Below are positions 56,653-64,000 of a stretch of DNA of 64,000 nucleotides, piece by piece. The translations under genes were made by a program, and so were the position numbers. This stretch comes from an uncultured Fidelibacterota bacterium (lineage in GTDB: Bacteria; Fidelibacterota; Marinisomatia; Marinisomatales; UBA1611): assembly GCA_902562835.1 (NCBI GenBank), contig CACEUX010000001.1, forward strand, positions 54,626 to 118,625. The letters run 5' to 3'. Numbering within the stretch: position 1 is the first letter of the stretch; each line of letters starts with the position of its first letter. The notes beneath the pieces were generated by a model. It had not been told where the DNA came from. It did not search any database and saw nothing but the letters and a program-made list of their open reading frames with translations.

Positions 56653-57820
56653 ATAGACTTGCGGTGATCATAAAATAATAAAAAGAGAGTGTCTCTTCGC
56701 TATTATTTGGAGCATAAAATGCAACACCAAATTCAGAAGATAATTCCTCAACAAGTTTCCGTTTAAAAATGATGTCTAACTCTTGTCCATATTTAATATT
56801 GCCAATATTGCTACTGAAATCATGATAGGCTATTAAAAGGTTAGTGTTTTTGAAAAAGTCAAAATTTCCTTTAAGGTTATACTCTTTCAAACCCTCATGG
56901 CTATGACCAAAATACTTTTTATGCATTTTATAATCGTAGTATCCATGATGTTTATGTCTGGCTCCGAAATATTTTGAGAAACCTTCCATTATCTCAGTTC
57001 CCAGATTATCACCCGAAACCTGATCTGTCCCTAATGTCAGGCTATTAAACCAATCTATGTTCTTGAATCTGAACCCGAGGTTAACAGATAAAAGATCAGC
57101 TGAGATCGAACTGCTATTTTGTAAAGCATACTCGCCCTCAAGGTTGAATTGGCCTTTTTTCAGGTCTGCTCTTGCTCCAAATAAGTTATATGAAAATTGT
57201 GATAGGCTATCTTGATAGTTTATTATATAAGGTTCTATTGCAGACCCCTCGTTTAAATTGGTCATTGGTATTGTCCAATAGATTCCACTAAGAGTATTAT
57301 CTTTAAGATCATTATGATAGGTATCTTTTGTTTCAACAATTGGAAGAATAAATAGGCGAGAGTCGCCAAATCTGTTTTTTCTTTTGACCAATATACCTTC
57401 AAAGCTCCTTCCAATATTATTCCAGTTGTTTTTGGCAATGATTCGTTGGTTGCCCAATGGAAGTTCAAAGCGACCTACCTTATATTCTTGCCGTTGTGTT
57501 TTAAACGTAAAATATGCTTGATGAAAAAAAGCACTGACGGTAGTGCTGGTTATGCCTGCACTATTTTCTGAAGCTCCTAAAATTCTTGAGTCCTGCAAAA
57601 TAAAATGTCCAGAGACCCTGTCTCCTAATAGATTTAGCCCCATACGTGAACGCATCTCAGAAAATGATGAACTATTTCCAGGCAATACATCACTAGAGGT
57701 ATCTGTTTTTAATCGATATCTGATATTTGCAGACCATTGATACTCTGTACCGATTGTGATGTCATGTAAAATGAAAAACAGGACAGACCACGTATAAAGA
57801 ACATAATTTTTTGAGAACAT
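56651..57820 (-). CDS. Outer-membrane beta-barrel protein (alginate-export/porin-like)
   Basis: A 389-residue predicted barrel. The hydrophobic leader (NYVLYTWSVLFFILHDITIG) is followed by alternating strands such as WSANIRYRLKTD, YFTFKTQRQEYKVGRFELPLGNQRII and SYNLFGARADLKKG. These resemble alginate-export-type barrels, including the 'VGRFELP.G..R.' strand. A striking His-rich loop (ARHKHHGYYDYKMHKKYFGHSH, about 290-312) could bind metal. The end LSFYYFMITASL lacks the terminal Phe of classical porins. No clear Pho box is seen before it. The substrate is unknown. Confidence 0.7.
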   Translation of the reverse strand: MFSKNYVLYTWSVLFFILHDITIGTEYQWSANIRYRLKTDTSSDVLPGNSSSFSEMRSRMGLNLLGDRVSGHFILQDSRILGASENSAGITSTTVSAFFHQAYFTFKTQRQEYKVGRFELPLGNQRIIAKNNWNNIGRSFEGILVKRKNRFGDSRLFILPIVETKDTYHNDLKDNTLSGIYWTIPMTNLNEGSAIEPYIINYQDSLSQFSYNLFGARADLKKGQFNLEGEYALQNSSSISADLLSVNLGFRFKNIDWFNSLTLGTDQVSGDNLGTEIMEGFSKYFGARHKHHGYYDYKMHKKYFGHSHEGLKEYNLKGNFDFFKNTNLLIAYHDFSSNIGNIKYGQELDIIFKRKLVEELSSEFGVAFYAPNNSEETLSFYYFMITASL

Positions 57821-57903
57821 AATTTTTACCCTAGCGGTTATTAAATATTTGGGGGCGAATTTAACTAAAGGGACAGATTAGGATAGTGCAAATTATGTGA
57901 ATC

Positions 57904-58584
57904 TTATTTTGGGCTCTTATACCCTATATACTCATAAGGATTTAACATAGTGGTTGTTATATTTTTCAAATGTCCACCAACACGTTTTAAATAGCGAGCA
58001 TAAAGGGTCACAGCGGCATTTTTCTTTTCATCCCCGAAGCTACTTTGTCCAGAGATGCAATCATTCACGATTTTATCAGATATAGCAGCTAGTGATTTTT
58101 TATATCTTTTTAACAGTTTTCGTGCAAGTTCCTCATCTTGATTCTTCACAGCTTTCAGGGTGTCTGAAAATAGAGATAGGACCTCTTTTTCAATAGACCT
58201 TAATTCATCTAGAAAGTCTTCAGATATCATGGGGTCAGGATAGTGTAGAGCAAGGTCTAAAATATTTTTTGTGTAGTCACCTAAGCGCTCAATATCTATA
58301 ACAATGCTCAATAACACTAATCCACTTGGAAGATTGTTGATATTCTTGGATACGGAAAAATGCGTTACAACTTTTTTTCTGACGCTCTGTTGATATTGGT
58401 TGATATCCTTATCTTTTTTCTTCAATGCTTTAATAGCGTCCAGTGTTTCACCACGCCTAAGGTATTTTACGGCAGATGCGAACATAGTATTTGATAAAAC
58501 CATCATATCAAATGATTCATTCCACGCCTGTGCTAATAGATCGTCATCCCTCCATAACTTTACAACTTGTTGAAATACTGCCAT
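57904..58584 (-). CDS. PhoU-domain protein
   Basis: A 226-residue all-helical protein with two PhoU-like three-helix repeats (MVLSNTMFASAVKYLRRGETLDAIKALKKKDKDINQ and EVLSLFSDTLKAVKNQDEELARKLLKRYKKS), including the family E/D.D..I spacing and VIDIERLGDYTKNILDLALH. PhoU proteins modulate phosphate uptake and PhoR signalling. It follows the Na/Pi symporter by 29 bases, as in many NptA-PhoU pairs, so it probably controls that symporter. Confidence 0.85.
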   Translation of the reverse strand: MAVFQQVVKLWRDDDLLAQAWNESFDMMVLSNTMFASAVKYLRRGETLDAIKALKKKDKDINQYQQSVRKKVVTHFSVSKNINNLPSGLVLLSIVIDIERLGDYTKNILDLALHYPDPMISEDFLDELRSIEKEVLSLFSDTLKAVKNQDEELARKLLKRYKKSLAAISDKIVNDCISGQSSFGDEKKNAAVTLYARYLKRVGGHLKNITTTMLNPYEYIGYKSPK

Positions 58585-58613
58585 ACTAACATGCTCCTTT
58601 TAAAAAATTCTTT

Positions 58614-59726
58614 TCATGAACCTAGCAAAATAATTGATAATGGAATTGCCACAAATACTATAAGCAGATATACCAAGGGTACAAATTTGTTTTGAACAGC
58701 TTTATCTGAAATAAATTCAGCGCACTTAAGGGGGATCTCTCTTAGTGCTGGGATACCGTAAACGATCAATATCCCAAATATGTTAAATAATAAATGACTG
58801 AACGCTGCGATCAAAGCTGAGACAGTACCAGTTAGAGCGGCTAAAAGGGCGGTGACGGTAGTGCCGATATTAGCGCCAAGCGTAAATGGAAAAATTTGTC
58901 TTAGCGTCAATACTCCAGCTCCTGCAAGTGGAACCACAAGAGAGGTTGTTATTGATGAACTTTGAACCATAATTGTTAGTAACACACCAAATGCAATTGC
59001 TCGATAAATGGTCTTGAAAATATACTGATCAAAGAATGCTTCTATCTTTGCAAGGACCAGACTTCTTAAAAGCTTTACTAATGAGTATAACATTAAAAAC
59101 GTGATCAATACACTGATGACCAGATAAACAATTTCATTATCAAAGGTGAATTGTTCAACAAAATTTGATCCACTTTTGACAGCAGCTTTAATAGGGCTTT
59201 TAGCCTGTAAAACATCAATGTTGTGAATTTTTCCAAAGAGGAATGTTGCAAACCATTCTGCTGTATTCTGGATTCCATGAAACATCATTTCAAGTGGGAA
59301 AAGGATCAGGACTGCGAGAACATTAAAAAAGTCATGAACGGTTGAAGCAGCGAAGGCCCTTTTAAATTCACTTCCACGATTGATATGTCCAACAGATACG
59401 ATCGTGTTTGTTACGGTAGTTCCAATATTCGCACCCATTATCATTGGGACAGCGCCCGTTAAGGATAAGGCACCGCTACTGACCATGCCTACGATCAACG
59501 AAGTTGTGGTTGAAGAGCTCTGAAAAAGAACAGTAGAAAAAACACCAATAAATAAAGCGACCATAGGGTTACTTGTCGCTGTAAAAATCGAATCAGCAAC
59601 ATCTGCTCCCATATGTTTAATAGCAGAAGACATCCCATTTATTCCAACTAAGAATAGATATAAAGCCATTAATACACCGGTAGCCTTTAGTAGGGTGCTG
59701 ATGAGCTCTCTATTCATAATCTTCAA
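58614..59726 (-). CDS. Na/Pi cotransporter family protein
   Basis: A 370-residue sodium/phosphate symporter of the NptA/PhoU-associated (SLC34-like) family. Each inverted half carries the diagnostic QSSS: VLFQSSSTTTSLIVGMVSSG (from 68) and MVQSSSITTSLVVPLAGAGVL. Each is followed by the conserved GANIGTTVT turn (two copies). It has about eight to nine membrane helices. No PstSCAB is present in the window, so this may be the main phosphate importer encoded here. A start at M4 (59717) is also possible. Pho-like repeats lie 39 bases upstream of the ATG. Confidence 0.93.
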   Translation of the reverse strand: MKIMNRELISTLLKATGVLMALYLFLVGINGMSSAIKHMGADVADSIFTATSNPMVALFIGVFSTVLFQSSSTTTSLIVGMVSSGALSLTGAVPMIMGANIGTTVTNTIVSVGHINRGSEFKRAFAASTVHDFFNVLAVLILFPLEMMFHGIQNTAEWFATFLFGKIHNIDVLQAKSPIKAAVKSGSNFVEQFTFDNEIVYLVISVLITFLMLYSLVKLLRSLVLAKIEAFFDQYIFKTIYRAIAFGVLLTIMVQSSSITTSLVVPLAGAGVLTLRQIFPFTLGANIGTTVTALLAALTGTVSALIAAFSHLLFNIFGILIVYGIPALREIPLKCAEFISDKAVQNKFVPLVYLLIVFVAIPLSIILLGS

Positions 59727-59764
59727 ATATTTATGTTATGGGATATCTTATTTTAGTTGAAATT

Positions 59765-59780
59765 ACTAGGATCATGTTAG
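59765..59780 (-). promoter_or_regulatory. Candidate Pho box upstream of the Na/Pi symporter
   Basis: On the - strand, CTAAC (59780-59776) and CTAGT (59769-59765) are 11 bases apart, in the same orientation to the gene as the phoB and porin pairs; the second half-site has one change from CTAAT. Confidence 0.5.
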
Positions 59781-59821
59781 CTATGTGTTTGAAGGAGATA
59801 TAACCTTTTAGGCAAGAAAAC

Positions 59822-59995
59822 CTAATCACCCATTTTAGATGGAAGTAAAACATATAGTATTATTCCAGATATCCAGGCACCAACTCCTTTCCACCAGCCT
59901 ATGTTAAGAGGAATAAGGCCAGATTCTTGACACCAGGATAGAATGGCGAACATGATCCCAAAAGAAGAGAGGAGTAGCCATAGCGTTTTTTTCAT
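59822..59995 (-). CDS. Small membrane protein downstream of purH
   Basis: A 57-residue protein with two predicted helices (residues 4-21 and about 37-52) separated by a short loop (CQESGLIPLNIGWWKG), ending PSKMGD. The ATG lies 12 bases after the purH stop on the same strand, so it is the last gene of the purine operon. The K-K-x-L-W start and the WWKGVGAWISGI motif suggest a real protein, but no family is recognised. Confidence 0.6.
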   Translation of the reverse strand: MKKTLWLLLSSFGIMFAILSWCQESGLIPLNIGWWKGVGAWISGIILYVLLPSKMGD

Positions 59996-60007
59996 TTATA
60001 TAACTTG

Positions 60008-61564
60008 TTAGTGTTTGAAGCATCTTGTACCAGTAAAGACCATCGAGAAACCGTATTCATCGCAAGCCTTAATAACTTCTTGGTCTCGAATGGAACCGCC
60101 AGGTTGCATTATCATACTAATACCAGAATCCTTTATTGTATCAATGCTATCTCTAAATGGGAAGAAAGCATCAGAGGCAAGAACCCCTCCACTTACTTTT
60201 TCCCCGCCTTTTCTAAGCGCCATATGAACCGCGTCTACCCGACTTACCTGTCCAGCGCCTAGGCCAACAGTCGTACCATTTTTTGCTATTAATATTCCAT
60301 TTGACTTAGCATGCCTCAATACTTTCCAAGTAAAAAGAGCGGTCTCAATATCGCTATCAGAGGGTTTTTTCTTTGTAACAATAGACAGATCATCTTCTGT
60401 CAAGATCTTGGTATCAGTATCTTGTACAATAAGCCCACCATCCACATTGCGGACCTCTAATTTGGTCTTCCTCTTTTCAAATTTTCCTAGTTCTAGTACT
60501 CTTAGGTTCTTTTTTCCCTTAAAGAACTCGAGAGCGGCAGGTTCAAAGCTTGGCGCAAGGACGATCTCAACAAAAACATCAACAATCGCCCGAGCTACAT
60601 TTTCTGTGCATTCTCTATTAAGCGCAATGATACCACCAAAGGCAGAAAGAGAATCTGCATTAAATGCCCGTTCGTAAACATCTAGCAGATCATTCCCAAC
60701 CGCGACTCCACAGGGATTAGCATGTTTCACCACCACACAGGCAGTCTCCTCAAATTCTCTTACGCAGGCGAGTGCTCCATCTGCATCCATTATATTATTG
60801 TATGATAATTTTTTACCTTGGTGTATAAAAGCATTTAAAATATTAGGCTCCTGATTACCAGGCATTATATAAGAGGCGGCAGACTGATGAGGGTTCTCAC
60901 CGTAGCGCATTTCAGAGTGTTTCTTAAAGGTCAATGAAAGGTCTGAAGAAAGATTTTTTTCTTTAAGATAATTGTGAATGATCGTATCATATTGTGCTGT
61001 GTGACCAAAAGCTTTTGATGAAAGTTCTCTTCTTATTTCAAAAGAGATCGTTCCATCATCTTTTAACTCATTCATTAATAATGGATAGTCCGTTGGATCT
61101 ACAGCTACAGTAACCCAGCCCATGTTCTTTGCGGCAGAACGGATCATAGTGGGGCCACCAATGTCTACATTTTCAAGAGCCATTGCGAGGTCACGGTCTT
61201 CTTTAGAGATTGTTTCTGAAAAAGGATATAGGTTACAGACCACAAGATCGATCCACTTTATATTATTCATATTGGCATCTTCTTCATGTTGATCTCGAAG
61301 TCCTAATATTCCACCTTCTATCAATGGGTTAATAGTTTTAACTCGCCCATCCATGATCTCTGGGAAATGTGTATAGTCGCTTACGTCAACAACCTCCACC
61401 CCAGCACTTCTTAATGTCTTAGCGGTGCCACCAGTGGATAAGATTTCTACTCCATTATTTATTAAGTGTTGAGCTAACTGAATTACATCTGTTTTATCAA
61501 AAACAGATATTAGAGCTCGTTCTATTTTTGTGGGTCTATTGTTTAGTGAGGGGTCGTTTATCAT
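60008..61564 (-). CDS. purH: Bifunctional AICAR formyltransferase / IMP cyclohydrolase
   Basis: A 518-residue PurH. The N-terminal MGS-like IMP cyclohydrolase domain begins RALISVFDKTDVIQLAQHL and contains ILSTGGTAKTL and MDGRVKTINPLIEGGIL. The C-terminal formyltransferase has MRYGENPHQSA, VVKHANPCGVA, SFEPAALEFFKGKKNLRVL, GLGAGQVSRVDAVHMALRK and FFPFRDSID. It performs the last two steps of IMP synthesis. Its start overlaps the end of the thioesterase gene by 29 bases, indicating translational coupling. Confidence 0.98.
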   Translation of the reverse strand: MINDPSLNNRPTKIERALISVFDKTDVIQLAQHLINNGVEILSTGGTAKTLRSAGVEVVDVSDYTHFPEIMDGRVKTINPLIEGGILGLRDQHEEDANMNNIKWIDLVVCNLYPFSETISKEDRDLAMALENVDIGGPTMIRSAAKNMGWVTVAVDPTDYPLLMNELKDDGTISFEIRRELSSKAFGHTAQYDTIIHNYLKEKNLSSDLSLTFKKHSEMRYGENPHQSAASYIMPGNQEPNILNAFIHQGKKLSYNNIMDADGALACVREFEETACVVVKHANPCGVAVGNDLLDVYERAFNADSLSAFGGIIALNRECTENVARAIVDVFVEIVLAPSFEPAALEFFKGKKNLRVLELGKFEKRKTKLEVRNVDGGLIVQDTDTKILTEDDLSIVTKKKPSDSDIETALFTWKVLRHAKSNGILIAKNGTTVGLGAGQVSRVDAVHMALRKGGEKVSGGVLASDAFFPFRDSIDTIKDSGISMIMQPGGSIRDQEVIKACDEYGFSMVFTGTRCFKH

Positions 61565-61976
61565 TTTTCTTTATTACTGCTAGGGTTAAACGGCTCTTAC
61601 AAACCATATTATCTTTCTCATCTTTTATATCTATATCCCAGACCTGAATCTTTCTACCTATTCTTATGGGGACAGCTTTACCGTAGACCCAGCCTTCTTT
61701 CATGGCTTTAAGATGACTGGAGTTTATTTCAATGCCAACGACTGAATAGTTTTCAAGATCCACATGCATACCAGCACCCATGCTGCCTAATGTCTCAGCA
61801 AAAGCCACACTAGCGCCACCGTGTAGCAATCCAAAGGGTTGCTTTGTTCGATCATCTACCGGCATTTTGCCAGATAGGTATTCTTCACCAAAGTCTGTTA
61901 TCTCAATACCGATGGTTGATACCATAGTATTGCCGGTACGTTCTTCTATTTTTCTAAGTATTTCTTTTTTATCCAT
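61536..61976 (-). CDS. Hotdog-fold thioesterase (PaaI/YbgC-type)
   Basis: A 146-residue hotdog-domain protein with the family motif PFGLLHGGASVAFAETLGSMGA, the central helix Glu, and the following strands SVVGIEINSSHLK and RIGRKIQVWDIDI. It would hydrolyse acyl-CoA or aryl-CoA esters. It lies inside the purine operon, overlapping purN by 8 bases and purH by 29 bases. A link to purine synthesis is not obvious; it may simply be carried in the operon. Confidence 0.92.
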   Translation of the reverse strand: MDKKEILRKIEERTGNTMVSTIGIEITDFGEEYLSGKMPVDDRTKQPFGLLHGGASVAFAETLGSMGAGMHVDLENYSVVGIEINSSHLKAMKEGWVYGKAVPIRIGRKIQVWDIDIKDEKDNMVCKSRLTLAVIKKNDKRPLTKQ

Positions 61977-62544
61977 TGTTGGCCATTAGTGGTATGGCTT
62001 CTAGAAACGCCTCACCTTCTAATATTTGAACTTTTGATTTTAATGTCTCAACTGTATCACCTTCTTCAACGGCGCATTTTTTTTGGATCAAGATCGGCCC
62101 ACTATCTAGTTCATCAGTAACAAAATGAATAGTGCATCCTGTTTCCTTATCTTTGTTCTTTAATACTTCTTCATGGACATTTGTATCCATGCCTCCAGCA
62201 TATTTGGGTAGGAGGGAAGGGTGGACGTTTAATATCCGATCCCTCCATTCTATGCAAAAGCTTGAAGAAAGAATCCGCATGAAGCCTATTAGCAAGACAA
62301 GGTCAACTTCATGTTTTTTTAAAACCTCGGTCATTTCTGCATCAAAATCTTTTCTATCTTTCCCTTTATGTGAAATGAAATAAAATGGCACGCTATGATT
62401 TTTTGCTCGGTCCAGTATATAAGCATTCTTACGATTCGATATCACAGTAGAAACGGTAGCGCTTAACTTCTTTAGGTGGATAGCATCTAATATTGCTTGA
62501 AGGTCAGTCCCCTTCGTTGAACCAAGAACTCCTATGTTGATCAT
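61969..62544 (-). CDS. purN: Phosphoribosylglycinamide formyltransferase
   Basis: A 191-residue PurN. The catalytic triad residues appear as Asn-His in RILNVHPSLLP and Asp in DELDSGPIL, with the GFMRILS and HEEVLKNKDKETGCTIHFVTDELD blocks. The N-terminal loop GSTKGTDLQAI replaces the usual GSGSNLQAI, so the phosphate-binding turn is altered. It transfers a formyl group from formyl-THF to GAR. It overlaps purD by 4 bases (ATGA) and the thioesterase by 8. Confidence 0.95.
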   Translation of the reverse strand: MINIGVLGSTKGTDLQAILDAIHLKKLSATVSTVISNRKNAYILDRAKNHSVPFYFISHKGKDRKDFDAEMTEVLKKHEVDLVLLIGFMRILSSSFCIEWRDRILNVHPSLLPKYAGGMDTNVHEEVLKNKDKETGCTIHFVTDELDSGPILIQKKCAVEEGDTVETLKSKVQILEGEAFLEAIPLMANNG

Positions 62545-63857
62545 CTCAGTCTTTGCATATGTTTCACACGTTTTTGAATCACAGCATCAGTGCCAATATC
62601 TGCCCTATGGAAAAGTGGCCCCCTAACCGAAGAGATCTCTCTTTCTGCAATAGCCTCTGCCTCAGTGATCGAATCTGCTATCCCTACAAATGCAACTGCC
62701 CTGCTTCCTGCTTGAATTAATTCATTATTCACTAGATCAACAGATGCATAGAATAACCTATCAGATTCTTTCACCGCTGATACGTCGATCTTCTTTCCTT
62801 TGACTGGGGCATTCGGATAGCCTTCTGGCACACCATATTTACATACCGTAGCCTTATTCTGAAACCGCACATCTATTTTTTCAAGTGTTCCATCTGTAAT
62901 GGCATTGAATACTTCAATAAGGTCGGTCTCTAGAATAGAGAGAGCATTCATAGCCTCTGGATCACCAAAACGAGCGTTATACTCAATAAGTTTCACGCCA
63001 TTTTCTGTTGCCATAAAGCCACCATAGAGAATGCCTTTGTAACCTTCGCCAAATTTATTTTGTAATGCAGAGGCAGTTTGTTTGTTGATAGAACAGGCTT
63101 CTTCAATATCTTTTGGAATTAAAAAAGGAAGAGAATGGCTTGCATCAGAGTATGTACCCATCCCACCGGTATTAGGTCCTGTATCATTTTCATAGGCTCT
63201 CTTATGATCCTGTATCGCGGGCATATGCTTTAATGACCTGCCATCGCAAAAACTCATGAGCGAAAACTCCTCTCCAAAAAACTGTTCTTCAATGACAAAT
63301 TCTCCATTTTTATCTAATATCTCTTGGCAATAAAGAACTGCCTCATGATGCGAATGTAAATGGTCGCCTGCCACTTTTACACCTTTGCCTCCGGCAAGGC
63401 CATCATACTTGACCACATAGGCATCACCTAGTTCATTTAAAAAATCAGAGACACCATTCATTGAATTAAATGTTTGGTATTTGGGTCCGCCAGGGATTTT
63501 GTATTCTGCTAGTAATTCACGAGTGAATGCTTTAGAGGTCTCGATCTGAGCAAGATTCTTTTTTGGCCCTACAACTTTTATTTTTGCATCCCACAATGCG
63601 TCTGATACACCAGCATATAAAGGATTCTCAGGGCCTACAATTACAAGAGATATGTCTTTCTGTTTTGCATATTCTACAATTAGACCTGGGTCGTTTATAT
63701 TTTTAACAACTATTTCAGAGCATAACTCGGCGATACCCGGGTTCATGTTTGATGCGATACAGAAGATCTCTTTTGGCAAACTGGATTCGTTAATTTTACG
63801 ACATATGGCATGTTCTCTTGCTCCAGAACCAACTATTAATATTTTTTGAACTTTCAC
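62541..63857 (-). CDS. purD: Phosphoribosylamine-glycine ligase
   Basis: A 438-residue GAR synthetase. It has the N-terminal VGSGAREHAICRKI, the middle VVGPENPLYAGVSDAL, the ATP-grasp with YVVKYDGLAGGKGVKVAG, EEQFFGEEFSLMSFCDG and DHKRAYENDTGPNTGGMGTYS, and the metal-binding EYNARFGDPEA. The C-terminal domain is normal. It catalyses glycinamide ribotide formation, one step before PurN. purF ends 17 bases upstream on the same strand. Confidence 0.97.
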   Translation of the reverse strand: MKVQKILIVGSGAREHAICRKINESSLPKEIFCIASNMNPGIAELCSEIVVKNINDPGLIVEYAKQKDISLVIVGPENPLYAGVSDALWDAKIKVVGPKKNLAQIETSKAFTRELLAEYKIPGGPKYQTFNSMNGVSDFLNELGDAYVVKYDGLAGGKGVKVAGDHLHSHHEAVLYCQEILDKNGEFVIEEQFFGEEFSLMSFCDGRSLKHMPAIQDHKRAYENDTGPNTGGMGTYSDASHSLPFLIPKDIEEACSINKQTASALQNKFGEGYKGILYGGFMATENGVKLIEYNARFGDPEAMNALSILETDLIEVFNAITDGTLEKIDVRFQNKATVCKYGVPEGYPNAPVKGKKIDVSAVKESDRLFYASVDLVNNELIQAGSRAVAFVGIADSITEAEAIAEREISSVRGPLFHRADIGTDAVIQKRVKHMQRLR

Positions 63858-63874
63858 TAGCTGCTAAACATTAT

Positions 63875-64000
63875 CTATTGTCGCATAGCATCCATTCTAT
63901 CTTTTTCAAGACCCTCTAAAAACTCTTCGGTCACATTCCCAGCACAATAATCCCCTGTAAAAACAGAGTCTTCAAATTTTTTGATCTTAGGATTACCAAT
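63875..64000 (-). CDS. purF: Amidophosphoribosyltransferase, C-terminal end (partial)
   Basis: The last 41 residues of a protein continuing past the window edge. KKFEDSVFTGDYCAGNVT resembles the FEDSVFTGxYxTGDV ending of PurF, and the position directly before purD supports it. PurF starts purine synthesis by making phosphoribosylamine. The catalytic N-terminal and PRPP parts are outside the window, so the call rests on the tail and context. Confidence 0.75.
   Translation of the reverse strand: MGNPKIKKFEDSVFTGDYCAGNVTEEFLEGLEKDRMDAMRQ

Noticed and set aside
57860..57900. Pho box upstream of the second barrel gene
   Set aside because: A single ATTAG (57877-57881) is present but no partner at 11 bases on either side.

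Overview
The window is a 64 kb piece of a gene-dense, moderately AT-rich bacterial chromosome spanning the replication-origin neighbourhood. The cell is clearly Gram-negative: it has SurA-like chaperones, lipoproteins, two outer-membrane barrel proteins and secreted peptidases. It uses many GTG and TTG starts. Gene content (homodimeric AceE pyruvate dehydrogenase, secreted met-zincin plus M16 and M1 peptidases, Na/Pi symporter with PhoU, small proteins of unknown family) best fits the FCB group, possibly Candidatus Marinimicrobia (SAR406). That assignment is inference and was not tested by any search. No rRNA, tRNA, IS element, prophage or CRISPR array was seen.

Layout. 1-3.0 kb: tail of an amidohydrolase, an M20 peptidase and an EamA transporter (+). 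3.0-5.6 kb: acyltransferase, ssb and dnaA (-). 5.6-5.8 kb: divergent dnaA/rpmH spacer with two perfect DnaA boxes, the best oriC candidate. 5.8-16.2 kb: rpmH, yidD, yidC, mnmE, mnmG, mfd and two SurA-type genes (+), with rnpA missing and two perfect parS palindromes flanking mnmG. 16.2-19.4 kb: an AT-rich spacer with more DnaA boxes, then a partner-switch pair (RsbW-like kinase, STAS antagonist) and a GAF-GAF-PAS-adenylate cyclase. 19.5-27.2 kb: dnaN, recF, a DciA-like gene, gyrB, gyrA and a PLP-binding protein. 27.3-31.7 kb: a beta-rich putative envelope protein, a shortened nucleoside-phosphorylase-like protein, psuG, small proteins and a MATE exporter. 31.8-37.2 kb: complete pyruvate dehydrogenase operon. 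37.2-48.1 kb: hydrolase run (met-zincin, M16, DHFR-like, M1, penicillin acylase-like, GDPD, rhodanese). 48.1-48.9 kb: long AT-rich non-coding stretch. 48.9-59.8 kb: phosphate-response island (phoB, phoR, beta-propeller lipoprotein, phosphate-selective-type porin, PPK2, Nudix, esterase-like protein, second barrel, phoU, Na/Pi symporter). 59.8-64 kb: purine operon purF(end)-purD-purN-thioesterase-purH-small membrane protein (-).

How it works together. The left half couples replication initiation, sliding clamp, gyrase, membrane insertion and tRNA modification. Relative to the usual order, dnaA and the rpmH-mnmG block are flipped away from dnaN-recF-gyrB. The right half appears to be a phosphate-starvation regulon: 11-bp-phased CTAAC/CTAAT repeats recur upstream of phoB, the phosphate porin and the Na/Pi symporter, and a triple copy sits before a possible small RNA. 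That shared motif is the most interesting undescribed signal I found.
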